Shown here: positions 1 through 8,694 of the stretch, piece by piece | Layout: each line of letters starts with the position of its first letter | Position numbering within the stretch: position 1 is the stretch's first letter | Assembly: GCF_000332645.1 (NCBI RefSeq) | Contig: NZ_AMXN01000006.1 | Span: 208,953-272,952 of the forward strand | DNA from: Bacillus inaquosorum KCTC 13429 | GTDB taxonomy: Bacteria; Bacillota; Bacilli; Bacillales; Bacillaceae | DNA: 64,000 bases | Direction of reading: 5' to 3' | Position numbers and translations under genes: made by a program | Notes under the pieces: generated by a model | Told to the model about the DNA's origin: nothing | Databases searched by the model: none | What the model saw: only the letters and a program-made list of their open reading frames with translations

Positions 1-2
1 TA

Positions 3-392
3 TTCTTAAACTTATTTGTGTTTATTTTTGTTTCCACAGTATTTGGTTTGCAAGGGGCGTTGCTTTCAGTCATTGCTTACTACATTGCATCCAAAGTCAT
101 TCATGTGGTTGAGGAAGGTTTAAGCGGTTCTAAAACCTTTCAAATTATTACCGCCGAACCTGAATTAATGGTAGAGACCATACGTGATCAATTAGGCCGA
201 AGCGCCACATATAAAGACGCTTACGGGGGATTTTCCCACGAGAAGTTTAAAGAAATCACATGTGTCATCAACCGCTTAGAAGAAACCAAACTAAAGGAAA
301 TTATTAATGATATTGATAAAACCGCCTTTGTTACCGTATATGACGTAGCTGAAGTGAAGGGCAGCAATTTTAGAAAACTTAATCATCATTAG
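3..392 (+). CDS. ydeO: YitT/DUF2179-family membrane protein, C-terminal part (YdeO-like)
   Basis: This is the 3' end of a gene that enters from the left; the frame is open to the window edge, so the internal GTG at 18 is not taken as the start. The visible part begins with a hydrophobic membrane segment and continues into a soluble domain of about 85 residues (TAEPELMVETIRDQLGRSAT onward), typical of the cytoplasmic DUF2179 domain that follows the YitT membrane domain. Function is unknown for the family. A strong terminator follows at 451. The symbol rests on position next to ydeT-ydfA; the family assignment is the safer part. Confidence 0.7.
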   Translation, partial: FLNLFVFIFVSTVFGLQGALLSVIAYYIASKVIHVVEEGLSGSKTFQIITAEPELMVETIRDQLGRSATYKDAYGGFSHEKFKEITCVINRLEETKLKEIINDIDKTAFVTVYDVAEVKGSNFRKLNHH

Positions 393-450
393 AAAAAAAT
401 GACCTTTCACCATCATCTATTGGACATGTAATCATCAGTCGTATCATAGA

Positions 451-483
451 AATACCAAGGGTTTTGCGCCCTTGGTATTTTTT
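451..483 (+). terminator. Rho-independent terminator after ydeO
   Basis: A perfect 11-bp stem (AATACCAAGGG / CCCTTGGTATT) with a 7-base loop runs straight into a T tract. It ends the ydeO transcript and overlaps the beginning of a spurious plus-strand reading frame. Confidence 0.85.
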
Positions 484-506
484 GCATTTTACTGATTTAA
501 AGCAAT

Positions 507-715
507 TTAAATCTTATCTTCTGCTTGTTGTTTCAATTTTATTGATTCTGTCTCTATACTTTTCTCCCCAGTCATTCATATGCAGGATAACACGTTCTAA
601 CGTTCTGCCAAACTCAGTTAGAGTATTCCACTTTTGGAGGGACCTGTTTATAAACCTCGCGGTGAATCACGCCATCCCGCGCACCTAGAGGGTAAGATCT
701 TTAGTGCGGGCAAAA
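507..715 (-). pseudogene. Decayed HxlR-family transcription regulator, C-terminal remnant
   Basis: The minus strand carries conserved C-terminal pieces of an HxlR-type winged-helix regulator in different frames. One frame gives a TKDL piece, the next gives DGVIHREVYKQVPPKVEYS, and a third gives LTEFGRTLERVILHMNDWG and ends in a stop at 507. At least two frameshifts and one in-frame stop separate the pieces, and the N-terminal half of the helix-turn-helix is missing. The match to the family wing motif (VPPKVEYSLTEFG) is clear, so this is a remnant and not a gene. Confidence 0.7.
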
Positions 716-867
716 ACAGCAGAGAAACAAATTTAAATGGCATTCTTTAACTCGAATTTATAAGGAGCAGCTTTTGACTTTGGATAAAGGTATATAAAGT
801 GAGACTTCTCATAATGGGACTTGACACTAAGAAAATAAATTTCATTTGATGTTTCGAATATAAGTGA

Positions 868-896
868 TTGATTATATAAATAAAAACTTATATAAT
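868..896 (+). promoter_or_regulatory. sigma-A promoter with ArsR-type inverted repeat before cdr
   Basis: TTGATT (868-873) and TATAAT (891-896) are 17 bp apart. The promoter is covered by a perfect inverted repeat, ATTATATAA (871-879) and TTATATAAT (888-896) with an 8-bp spacer. The same half-site recurs in front of arsR at 2690-2711. Binding by the neighbouring ArsR is an inference. Confidence 0.55.
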
Positions 897-1026
897 CGCG
901 GTGTAACAAAATCTAATGATTTTGGCGCTTTGGGGCGTGACTCAGATTTTGTTTTCGGAGTTTATTTTGTCATCGCAATTTATGTGTTTGAAATACTTGA
1001 AATCACTCATAATGGAGGATTATTCA

Positions 1027-2679
1027 ATGAAGATGATTATAGTTGGTTCAGTTGCAGCTGGTACGTCTGTTGCGGCAAAAGCACGAAGAAATAATGAAAA
1101 CATCGATATTACAGTTTATAATGCAGATTATGATATTTCATATTCAATTTGCGGTATTCCATACTTTTTAGGCGGGGAAGTAGAAAATCTGAGTTCCCTG
1201 ACTCCAAGAAGTGCTGCATGGTTTAAAGATCGATATCATGTTGACATCTTCACCCGCCACGAAGTGACTCAAATCAATATTGAACAAAAGAACGTTGTGG
1301 TGAAGGATCTTGAAACGGGAATTGAAAAGATTGATTCATACGATTCGTTAGTTCTCGCTACAGGCGCATCGCCAATCACTCCAGATATCCCTGGTGTTGA
1401 TAGAGAGCATGTCTTTCAAGTAAGGACGATACAGAATACTGCTCAAATTGATCAGTATTTGACAAAAGAAAATCCTAAAAGAGCAACGATTATTGGAGCG
1501 GGCTATATAGGACTGGAGTTAGCTGAACAGCTTACCCGCAAAGGGTTGGACGTAACCTTGATTCAACGCAGTCACCAAGTTATGCCACACCTTGATAAGG
1601 ATATGGCGTTTAGAGTTGAAGAAGAACTTCGAAGAAATGGAGTGCACTTGTTATTAAATGAAGAAGCCACATCTATAGAGGAAAAATCAGTTCATACAAG
1701 ATCAGGGCAGTGCATTGAATCAGATATTGTGATTGTAGCTGCCGGTGTCCGGCCTAATACGAAAATTGCAGCAGACGCTGGTGTTGCCCTTGGTTCAACC
1801 GGTGCGATTGCAGTGAATTCAAAAATGCAAACGAACGTAAAGGATGTCTATGCAGTGGGTGATGTTGCAGAAAGTTATTCCTTGATTACAGGTGATCCGG
1901 TTTATCGCCCGTTGGGATCTACTGCAAATAAGATGGGACGGATTGCAGGGGATGTACTTACCGGCGGGGATCTGGAGCATCGCGGCATCCTTGGAACAGG
2001 TATCCTGAGAGTGTTTGCCTTAACTGTAGGGCAAACCGGGCTAAGCGAAAAAGAGGCAAGAGAGCATGGGTATGACGTTGAAGTTCTATATAATCTCAAA
2101 CCTGCGAGAGCTGACTATTTAGGCGGCAAAGAATTGGTGATAAAGGCTGTAGCAGATAAATCCACGGGGCGTATTCTCGGTGTCCAAATTGTTGGGGAAG
2201 AAGGCGTAGATAAGCGTATCGATGTGTTTGCAACAGCTATTACGTTTAAAGCGAAAGCAGAGGACTTATTCCATTTAGATTTGGCATATGCTCCGCCATT
2301 CAGCACCACCAAAGATCCAGTTATGTATACGGGAATGGCTCTTGATAATGCAATCAAAAACAAAAATCGTTTAATCACGCCAAATGAATTATTGAAAAGG
2401 ATGGATAATGGAGAACGTTTGCAAATTATCGACACAAGGGCTGAAAAACAGTATCGCGTCTCACACGTGCCTGATGCATTGAATATTCCTTTGTCAGAAC
2501 TTCGGGAACGTGCAAACAAACTAGATCCTGATCTCACCACAATCACTTATTGCAATAGCGGGGTAACAGGAAATGCAGCCCAAAACATTTTGATCAATAT
2601 GGGAATAAAAGACGTTTACAATCTTTCCGGAGGAAACAAAAACTTTCAAACATATATCAAGCTAAAGGGTAATGTATAA
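1027..2679 (+). CDS. CoA-disulfide reductase with C-terminal rhodanese domain
   Basis: A 550-residue flavoprotein: N-terminal FAD-binding fold beginning MKMIIVGSVAAGTS, the single-cysteine signature SYSICGIPYF of CoA-disulfide/persulfide reductases near residue 43, an NAD(P)H-binding fold (IIGAGYIGLELAEQL), the dimerisation domain, and a rhodanese domain over the last 100 residues with catalytic Cys in YCNSGVTGN. It should reduce CoA disulfide, CoA persulfide or polysulfide with NAD(P)H in the cytoplasm. I chose the ATG at 1027 because GGAGG lies 8 nt upstream; the frame is open further upstream but that part is not conserved-looking. It precedes arsR and arsB, suggesting a thiol-redox job during arsenic or sulfur stress; that link is inferred. 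Confidence 0.85.
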   Translation: MKMIIVGSVAAGTSVAAKARRNNENIDITVYNADYDISYSICGIPYFLGGEVENLSSLTPRSAAWFKDRYHVDIFTRHEVTQINIEQKNVVVKDLETGIEKIDSYDSLVLATGASPITPDIPGVDREHVFQVRTIQNTAQIDQYLTKENPKRATIIGAGYIGLELAEQLTRKGLDVTLIQRSHQVMPHLDKDMAFRVEEELRRNGVHLLLNEEATSIEEKSVHTRSGQCIESDIVIVAAGVRPNTKIAADAGVALGSTGAIAVNSKMQTNVKDVYAVGDVAESYSLITGDPVYRPLGSTANKMGRIAGDVLTGGDLEHRGILGTGILRVFALTVGQTGLSEKEAREHGYDVEVLYNLKPARADYLGGKELVIKAVADKSTGRILGVQIVGEEGVDKRIDVFATAITFKAKAEDLFHLDLAYAPPFSTTKDPVMYTGMALDNAIKNKNRLITPNELLKRMDNGERLQIIDTRAEKQYRVSHVPDALNIPLSELRERANKLDPDLTTITYCNSGVTGNAAQNILINMGIKDVYNLSGGNKNFQTYIKLKGNV

Positions 2680-2689
2680 TCAATTAGCC

Positions 2690-2711
2690 TATATAATGAT
2701 TTAATTATATA
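2690..2711 (+). promoter_or_regulatory. Inverted repeat before arsR (candidate ArsR operator)
   Basis: TATATAAT (2690-2697) and ATTATATA (2704-2711) form 8-bp arms around a 6-bp spacer, and the left arm contains a perfect -10 hexamer. The half-site matches the one at 871-896, so the regulator probably controls both promoters. Confidence 0.5.
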
Positions 2712-2733
2712 TTGATTTAAAGGAGGGACTCAT

Positions 2734-3081
2734 ATGACTGTTGATTCAAAAATAGGAGTTGCTGCGATGACCCGCTGTTTAAAAACACTAAGTGATCAAA
2801 CAAGGCTTATGATGATGAAAATATTTCTTGAAAAAGAATATTGTGTCTGTCAATTGGTTGATATGTTCGAAATGAGTCAGCCTGCTATCAGCCAGCATTT
2901 GCGAAAATTAAAAAACGCGGGATTTGTGAACGAGGACAGAAGAGGGCAATGGCGTTATTATTCAATAAATAAATCATGTCCCGAGTTTGATACACTGCAA
3001 TTACTCTTACATCAAATCGATCAGGAGGACGAATTGTTAAAGCACATTAAACAAAAGGAAACTCAAGCGTCTTGCCAGTAA
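2734..3081 (+). CDS. ydeT: ArsR/SmtB-family metalloregulatory repressor
   Basis: A 115-residue winged-helix protein. The segment [20 protein letters not shown] contains the CVC cysteine pair in the recognition-helix region that binds As(III)/Sb(III) in ArsR proteins, followed by [13 protein letters not shown] and the wing ([10 protein letters not shown]). It should repress its operon and release DNA on arsenite binding. AAAGGAGGG lies 6 nt before the ATG. The arsB-type pump gene starts 12 nt after its stop. The symbol is by order with ydfA. Confidence 0.85.
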   Translation: MTVDSKIGVAAMTRCLKTLSDQTRLMMMKIFLEKEYCVCQLVDMFEMSQPAISQHLRKLKNAGFVNEDRRGQWRYYSINKSCPEFDTLQLLLHQIDQEDELLKHIKQKETQASCQ

Positions 3082-3093
3082 GGAGGTATTAGA

Positions 3094-4392
3094 TTGACTT
3101 CAGTCATTTTGGCGTTATTCATCTTTTTATTAACTTTAGTATTAGTCATATGGCAGCCGAGAAACTTGTCTATAGGATGGTCAGCCTGTGGAGGAGCTGT
3201 TTTGGCTCTAATAGCCGGGGTTGTGAATTTTCATGATGTGTTAACTGTGACAGGGATTGTTTGGAATGCGACATTGGCTTTTGTAGCAATCATTATTATA
3301 TCGTTAATCCTTGATAACATCGGTTTCTTTGAATGGGCAGCTCTACATATGGCAAAGGCTGCAAAAGGAAACGGTGTGCGCATGTTCATTTATGTATCTA
3401 TATTAGGGGCTATAGTCGCCGCATTATTTGCAAATGACGGTGCAGCTCTTATATTGACACCGATTGTATTAGCGATGGTCAGAGCTTTAAACTTCAATGA
3501 AAAATTGGTTTTTCCTTTTATCATTGCCAGCGGGTTTATTGCAGATACGACCTCGCTTCCATTAGTAGTGAGCAATTTGGTCAACATCGTTTCAGCAGAC
3601 TATTTTCATATCACGTTTATTGATTATGCATCCAGAATGATTGTCCCGAACTTGTTCTCGTTACTGGCAAGTATCATTGTACTTTACCTTTTCTTCAGAA
3701 AAAGCATACCAAAACGTTATGATCTGACTGAGGTAAAAAAACCTGTTGAAGCCATAAAAGATCAGAACATGTTCAAGCTATCATGGTATATCTTGGGGTT
3801 GTTGTTAGTTGGATACTTTGCAAGTGAATTCTTATCTATCCCTGTATCAGTGGTAGCGGGTATCATTGCAATCTTTTTCTTAATTGCTGCACAAAAGAGT
3901 CCAGCCGTTCATACAAAAAAAGTGCTGAAAGAAGCGCCGTGGGCTATTGTGTTCTTTTCAATTGGCATGTACGTTGTTGTGTACGGTGTCCGTAATGCTG
4001 GATTGACAGATGTCCTTTCAGATGTGATTCAAACCATGGCTGATCAAGGAGTGTTTGCAGGTACGATTGGAATGGGCTTTATTGCGGCGATTCTTTCTTC
4101 CGTTATGAATAACTTGCCGACTGTCATGATTGATGCACTGGCTATTGCCGGCACAGATACACATGGGATGATGAGAGAAGCGCTCATATATGCAAATGTC
4201 ATCGGTTCAGATTTAGGACCTAAAATAACACCGATTGGTTCCTTGGCGACACTATTATGGCTCCATGTCCTTTCACAAAAAGGTGTGAAGATTTCCTGGG
4301 GCACGTATTTTAAAACAGGAATCATTCTAACAATCCCAACACTATTTATTACACTTGTCGGCCTGTACATTTGGCTGATGATTATTCATTAA
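3094..4392 (+). CDS. ydfA: ArsB-type arsenite efflux permease
   Basis: A 432-residue integral membrane protein with about 11-12 hydrophobic segments and the ArsB/NhaD-superfamily features [14 protein letters not shown] (residues ~107-120) and [15 protein letters not shown] plus [19 protein letters not shown] near the C-terminus. It should export arsenite or antimonite across the cell membrane using the proton gradient. The start is TTG at 3094 behind AAGGAGG. It is co-transcribed with arsR and ends at a terminator. No arsC reductase is visible nearby, so arsenate resistance is not covered here. Confidence 0.85.
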   Translation: MTSVILALFIFLLTLVLVIWQPRNLSIGWSACGGAVLALIAGVVNFHDVLTVTGIVWNATLAFVAIIIISLILDNIGFFEWAALHMAKAAKGNGVRMFIYVSILGAIVAALFANDGAALILTPIVLAMVRALNFNEKLVFPFIIASGFIADTTSLPLVVSNLVNIVSADYFHITFIDYASRMIVPNLFSLLASIIVLYLFFRKSIPKRYDLTEVKKPVEAIKDQNMFKLSWYILGLLLVGYFASEFLSIPVSVVAGIIAIFFLIAAQKSPAVHTKKVLKEAPWAIVFFSIGMYVVVYGVRNAGLTDVLSDVIQTMADQGVFAGTIGMGFIAAILSSVMNNLPTVMIDALAIAGTDTHGMMREALIYANVIGSDLGPKITPIGSLATLLWLHVLSQKGVKISWGTYFKTGIILTIPTLFITLVGLYIWLMIIH

Positions 4393-4410
4393 CCGGAAAA
4401 TCGTAATGAA

Positions 4411-4437
4411 AAAGAACCTATAAAAGGTTCTTTTTTT
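4411..4437 (+). terminator. Terminator of the cdr-arsR-arsB cluster
   Basis: Stem AAAGAACCT / AGGTTCTTT with a 5-base loop, followed by a T run. Confidence 0.85.
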
Positions 4438-4484
4438 CATTACATGGCTTGTTGTTTTTAGTCATAAAAGGTGAAATGAATGTG

Positions 4485-4515
4485 TTGACTCTTACCTTCG
4501 AGGATAACTTAGTAT
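4485..4515 (+). promoter_or_regulatory. MerR-type promoter with 19-bp spacer and dyad
   Basis: TTGACT (4485-4490) and TAGTAT (4510-4515) are 19 bp apart, the stretched spacing typical of MerR-activated promoters. An imperfect 16-bp dyad, TTACCTTCGAGGATAA (4492-4507), fills the spacer. The MerR gene directly downstream probably activates itself here. Confidence 0.65.
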
Positions 4516-4541
4516 AAAGAACACGGAAAGGAGGAATTGAA

Positions 4542-5288
4542 GTGTATACCGTTCGTGAAGTTGCAAAGTTAGCTCACACAACAGTGAAGACGTTACATTA
4601 CTATCACAAATTAGGCCTTTTGATTCCGGAGCAAACGACGGAAGCAGGCTACCGTTTATACGGAAAAAAGGATATCGAACGATTACAGCAAATCCTTTTT
4701 TACAAAGAACTGGATTTTCCTCTCAAAGAAATTCAACAATTATTAGATGGAGAAACTGATAGAGAAAATATGCTGATCCAGCAAAAATATTTATTAGAAC
4801 AAAAAATCGAACGATTTAAAGGACTGGTCAAGACAATCAATTCCTCTATCAAAAGTGCCAAAGAAGGAGTCGAATTAGATATGGAAACAATGTTTAAAGG
4901 TTTTGAATCTGAAGAAGAATGGGAAGAAGCCTTAAAAGACCAAAATGAACATTTGAAAAAAGAGTATGATTTTGATTTATCCAATCAAACAATTGATGTA
5001 GAAGCAATGAACGGTTCTGCCATAGAAGCGCAGTTATTTAATGAAGATATGGTTCGATTCTTGCAAGAAGGCTTCTCGGCAAACGATCCAAACGTTTTGG
5101 ATCGAGTAAAAGAACACTTGGCCTTTTTGAGAAAAAAGGGGCATCCATCAACACCGCAAGACTTTCTAAATCAGACAGAATTTTTCATCGCTGATGAGTT
5201 TCATAGAAATATGCTTGAGCAATTGCAAACAGGTTACGCTTATTTCCTGAATAAAGCAGCAGCTGCTTATTTGGCAAATATAAAATAG
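4542..5288 (+). CDS. MerR-family activator with TipAS drug-recognition domain
   Basis: 248 residues. The N-terminal MerR helix-turn-helix (TVREVAKLAHTTVKTLHYYH, then GYRLYGKKDIERLQQI) is followed by a coiled dimerisation helix (residues ~75-115) and a helical TipAS domain (~125-248), as in TipA and Mta, which sense multiple drugs or peptide antibiotics. The start is GTG at 4542, 6 nt after AAAGGAGG. It sits behind its own MerR-type promoter and has no obvious adjacent target gene, so it may act autogenously and on distant pumps. I do not recall it at this position in strain 168. Confidence 0.8.
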   Translation: MYTVREVAKLAHTTVKTLHYYHKLGLLIPEQTTEAGYRLYGKKDIERLQQILFYKELDFPLKEIQQLLDGETDRENMLIQQKYLLEQKIERFKGLVKTINSSIKSAKEGVELDMETMFKGFESEEEWEEALKDQNEHLKKEYDFDLSNQTIDVEAMNGSAIEAQLFNEDMVRFLQEGFSANDPNVLDRVKEHLAFLRKKGHPSTPQDFLNQTEFFIADEFHRNMLEQLQTGYAYFLNKAAAAYLANIK

Positions 5289-5370
5289 CATTCAATCATA
5301 AGCCATTTATTGCCCAGTTTCAAAAAGAGGTTATAAATGAAAATATGTTTTTACCAGGTAACGATAAAGG

Positions 5371-5401
5371 AGATACCAAACGATGTTTGGTATCTTTTTT
5401 T
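5371..5401. terminator. Terminator after the MerR-TipAS gene
   Basis: An 11-bp perfect stem AGATACCAAAC / GTTTGGTATCT with a 3-base loop, then seven T. It lies between convergent genes; the plus-direction T tract is the stronger one. Confidence 0.8.
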
Positions 5402-5404
5402 GCT

Positions 5405-6325
5405 TTAGAGTTTGTTACCCCTTTTAGAAGAAAAATGGGGGATTAAAATCTGATTCATTTTATTTCCTTTTAGGTAGGTGAAACACACTCCGCCGATTGT
5501 CACCGCCCCGCCTAGCAGGGAGAAGAATACGGGTATTTCACCTATCCACACCCAAGAAATGATCAAGGCCAAAGCCGGTGTTACATAAAGTGAAAGGGTT
5601 GCTTCAGAAGCACCGACGAGTGAAGTGACATATGCAAGTGCAAAGTATGGCACAACTGTTGGCAATAAACCTAAATAAACAATAGACAATGTTGCGTTCA
5701 TGGATGCGTTTATCATCTCTCCGCCTAAGCCTGGCAAAAAAACAAGCATAGGTACTGTTCCGCCCCAAATTGTAAATGTTACGAATGGAATAAAACCATA
5801 TTTTTTTATGTAACGGGGTTGAAAAACGAAGTAAATGCTTTCTGAAAAAGCTGCCAGCAGAATGACCACAATACCTTTCAATGAATATGTATAGTCTCCT
5901 GTCCCAAATGCAATTAATGACACACCGAATAAACTGATGATAGAGCCTATCCATTTAGTAAATCCAAAATGCTCCCTAAAAAACAGGCAGGATAACATAG
6001 CAGAAAAGATCGGTGCCGTGGTGACGAGTAAGCTTGCAACTCCGGCACTCACTGTTTTTTCACCGATATTCAGCAAGCTGTGATAGAGTGCAAAACCTAA
6101 AAATCCCAAAAAGAAAATGGCAGGAATGTCCTTCATGTCAGGTAAGCGCTTCTGTGTAAAAACCGCAAAAAGCAACAATGCCAGAGAGCCGACTAATAAA
6201 CGAAATAAAGCAAGATGTTCTGGTGTGTAATCTTCCAGGCCTGCGCGAATCCCAGGAAAAGCTGATGCCCACAAACCGATCATCAGACTGTTAGATATGA
6301 TCATTTGAACTGTTTTCTTTCGCAT
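5405..6325 (-). CDS. ydfC: EamA/DMT-family transporter
   Basis: 306 residues with ten predicted membrane helices in two EamA repeats (first ending near FFREHFGFTKWIGSIISLFG, second near WIGEIPVFFSLLGG). It should export small metabolites; the substrate is unknown. It is divergent from the MocR-type gene ydfD, the usual arrangement of a transporter with its PLP-binding regulator. An AGGAGG-like site precedes the ATG. Confidence 0.8.
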   Translation of the reverse strand: MRKKTVQMIISNSLMIGLWASAFPGIRAGLEDYTPEHLALFRLLVGSLALLLFAVFTQKRLPDMKDIPAIFFLGFLGFALYHSLLNIGEKTVSAGVASLLVTTAPIFSAMLSCLFFREHFGFTKWIGSIISLFGVSLIAFGTGDYTYSLKGIVVILLAAFSESIYFVFQPRYIKKYGFIPFVTFTIWGGTVPMLVFLPGLGGEMINASMNATLSIVYLGLLPTVVPYFALAYVTSLVGASEATLSLYVTPALALIISWVWIGEIPVFFSLLGGAVTIGGVCFTYLKGNKMNQILIPHFSSKRGNKL

Positions 6326-6350
6326 ATTTCTCCCTCCTCTTTACAAAAAC

Positions 6351-6437
6351 CAACCAGTTATTTAATGTGTTTCTATACTAATAAAGATTTGGTGATATGG
6401 CTTCAACCAGTTAAACGGATTTTAACCCAACCAATTT
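6351..6437. promoter_or_regulatory. Three direct repeats between ydfC and ydfD
   Basis: CAACCAGTTA occurs at 6351-6360 and 6404-6413, and CAACCAATTT at 6428-6437. MocR-type regulators such as GabR bind direct repeats in the divergent intergenic region, so these are candidate YdfD sites controlling ydfC. This is inference from position and repetition. Confidence 0.5.
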
Positions 6438-6460
6438 AGTTTGAAGGGAGACTGCTTATC

Positions 6461-7909
6461 ATGAGCTTTCCAGAAGAAAAAAAGATGAAAAAACTTCCTA
6501 AGTACATACAAATCATTCATTTTATAAAGGAGAAAATAGGAAATGGAGAGTGGCCGATTGGAAGCAAGATTCCAAGCCAGCGCACGCTTGCAAAAGACTT
6601 TCAGGTAAATCGAAGCACAGTGATTACAGCCTTAGAGGAATTAATGGCAGACGGGTTAATAGAAGGCAGAATGGGGAAGGGCACAGTTGTTATCAACAAT
6701 ACATGGACACTACTGGCTAAGAATTCTGCTCCTAATTGGGATCAATATGTAACCTCTGGAATCCAGCAGCCTAGCCAAAAAATCGTTCAAGAGATAAACC
6801 AATCGGAATCAAATACGGATCTAATACAGCTCAGCAAAGGCGAACTTTCAACTGAGATTTTTCCTTTGGCTGCTATGAAAGAGATGATGGGCAAGGTATC
6901 TCAAAACATGGAAGCATTCGGATATGAGGAACCAAAAGGTTATTTCCCATTGAGAGAGGCATTAAGCAACTATTTAAGAACTATTGGAATTAATGCCTCA
7001 CCTTCTTCCGTTCTGATTGTTTCTGGAGCGTTGCAAGCCTTACAGCTGATATCAATGGGCCTTTTGCAAAGAGGATCAACCGTTTATCTTGATCAGCCAT
7101 CCTACCTTTATTCATTACACGTGTTTCAATCTGCCGGTATGAAACTGACTGGCCTTCCTATGGATCGAGACGGGCTTTTGCCGGAAAATATTCATATGCC
7201 TAGAGGGGCACGGGGAAGGGCTATATTATATACAAATCCATGTTTTCATAATCCGACCGGTATTTTAATGTCCAAAAAGCGACGAGAAGAAATCTTAGCA
7301 GCAAGTGAGAATACACAGCTTCCCATTATTGAAGATGACATTTATCGTGAGTTATGGATCGATGAAGTTCCGCCATATCCTATCAAAACAATAGATAAAA
7401 GTGGACATGTGCTATACATAGGCAGTTTATCGAAAACGTTAAGTCCTGGCTTGAGGATCGGATGGATCGTCGGTCCGGAACCTGTGATCGAACGTTTATC
7501 CGACATTAAAATGCAAACAGATTACGGATCCAGTTCGTTATCCCAGAGAGTAGCGGCAGAGTGGTTTACATCCGGCCAATACCAGCGGCATGTAGAAATC
7601 GTTAGACAGCAATTAAAGGTGAGAAGGGAATTGGTCTTGAGTGCTTTAGAGACCCATTTGAAGAATGTTGCAACATGGAATGTTCCTAAGGGAGGATTCT
7701 TTGTCTGGATAAAAATATTGCCTACTATATCAATGAAATTACTTTATACGAAAGCCTTATCAAAAGGGATTCTTCTTAATCTCGGCAGTATCTATGCTCA
7801 GGAGAAGGGGAATTATGTACGCTTATCATATGCTTATGCATCCCTTCAAGACCTTCAAAAAGGGATTTATGAATTGGGTTTGATGATAAAAGAATTAGCA
7901 AGTAAGTAA
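6461..7909 (+). CDS. ydfD: MocR-type regulator (GntR helix-turn-helix fused to aminotransferase fold)
   Basis: 482 residues. Residues ~10-80 form a GntR winged helix (PSQRTLAKDFQVNRSTVITA, then MGKGTVV). Residues ~115-480 form a fold-type I aminotransferase domain with TNPCFHNPTG, EDDIYRELW and the PLP-lysine motif GSLSKTLSPGLRIGW. MocR proteins sense PLP or its adducts and usually control the divergent gene, here the exporter ydfC. The start has GAAGGGAG upstream; ATG at 6485 is a possible alternative. Confidence 0.85.
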   Translation: MSFPEEKKMKKLPKYIQIIHFIKEKIGNGEWPIGSKIPSQRTLAKDFQVNRSTVITALEELMADGLIEGRMGKGTVVINNTWTLLAKNSAPNWDQYVTSGIQQPSQKIVQEINQSESNTDLIQLSKGELSTEIFPLAAMKEMMGKVSQNMEAFGYEEPKGYFPLREALSNYLRTIGINASPSSVLIVSGALQALQLISMGLLQRGSTVYLDQPSYLYSLHVFQSAGMKLTGLPMDRDGLLPENIHMPRGARGRAILYTNPCFHNPTGILMSKKRREEILAASENTQLPIIEDDIYRELWIDEVPPYPIKTIDKSGHVLYIGSLSKTLSPGLRIGWIVGPEPVIERLSDIKMQTDYGSSSLSQRVAAEWFTSGQYQRHVEIVRQQLKVRRELVLSALETHLKNVATWNVPKGGFFVWIKILPTISMKLLYTKALSKGILLNLGSIYAQEKGNYVRLSYAYASLQDLQKGIYELGLMIKELASK

Positions 7910-7934
7910 CTCTATATCCTTAAATGGATGTTCA

Positions 7935-7970
7935 CTAAAAAAGAGACCAAGCCTGATGATGGCTTGGTTT
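7935..7970. terminator. Convergent terminator between ydfD and ydfE
   Basis: Stem ACCAAGCC (7946-7953) / GGCTTGGT (7961-7968). The T-rich tail CTCTTTTTT lies on the minus strand, so it serves ydfE best; in the plus direction the tail is only three T. Confidence 0.65.
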
Positions 7971-7987
7971 TGAAAAGGTAAAAAAGG

Positions 7988-8605
7988 TCATGTTTCTGAA
8001 CGAAAGGTCTTTCCTATTTCTCTTCCTAAACCAAAATAATGTCTAAAATTATAGATAAGTGGACTCCATTTAGAAGGGTTTATATGGTTTTCGTTCAATA
8101 TGATCCTTTCCTCGGCGTGAAAATGTAATGCTTGTGTCTCTACAATCGCAAATGATGGTTCATATTCTGGGATCCGAATATGTTTGACTACGACTTCAAT
8201 GTGGATAGGGCATTCTTTAATTCGTGTTGGTGCTACCGTCTTTGATTTCAAAGGTGTTAAACCCGCTGCCTCATATTTTTCTTTTTTATATGTAAACCCG
8301 AGCTGTTTCTTCAAAGGCGGCACATTCTTTTTTCCGCTATAAGACGAAATTCTTTCAACGTGTTCCCATAAATCCGGGCCAGGCAAATTTATGACACATT
8401 CTTTGATTCTTTCCAAATTTTCAATGGCTTTTCCTCCCAGGCCTACTCCAAGCACAATATAGTTTCCAAGAGCCCAAGAAGAAGACATAGGACTAATATT
8501 AGTGGTGCCATCCTCATTCAATGTGGAAAGAAGAAATGTTGAGGACCCATAATACATGATTTTTGGTTTGATTTCTTTAAAATGAGTGTCTTGTTCAATG
8601 TCCAA
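7988..8605 (-). CDS. ydfE: Flavin reductase-like FMN-binding protein
   Basis: 205 residues, flavoredoxin/flavin-reductase-like split barrel: STFLLSTLNEDGTTNISPMS near the N-terminus and NLPGPDLWEHV in the middle match the family. It is predicted to bind FMN in the cytoplasm; the substrate is unknown. It is divergent from the ArsR-type regulator ydfF, which may control it. Confidence 0.7.
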   Translation of the reverse strand: MDIEQDTHFKEIKPKIMYYGSSTFLLSTLNEDGTTNISPMSSSWALGNYIVLGVGLGGKAIENLERIKECVINLPGPDLWEHVERISSYSGKKNVPPLKKQLGFTYKKEKYEAAGLTPLKSKTVAPTRIKECPIHIEVVVKHIRIPEYEPSFAIVETQALHFHAEERIILNENHINPSKWSPLIYNFRHYFGLGREIGKTFRSET

Positions 8606-8694
8606 CTTTTATTCCTCCTTGTCATCATTACATACATATTGTAAAGGTTTAACATTTCAACTATCATCGAAATATGAATGTAAGGAGGAAAATC

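Noticed and set aside
464..688. Plus-strand 74-codon frame after ydeO
   Set aside because: It begins inside the terminator hairpin, has no ribosome-binding site, and is the antisense of the HxlR remnant.
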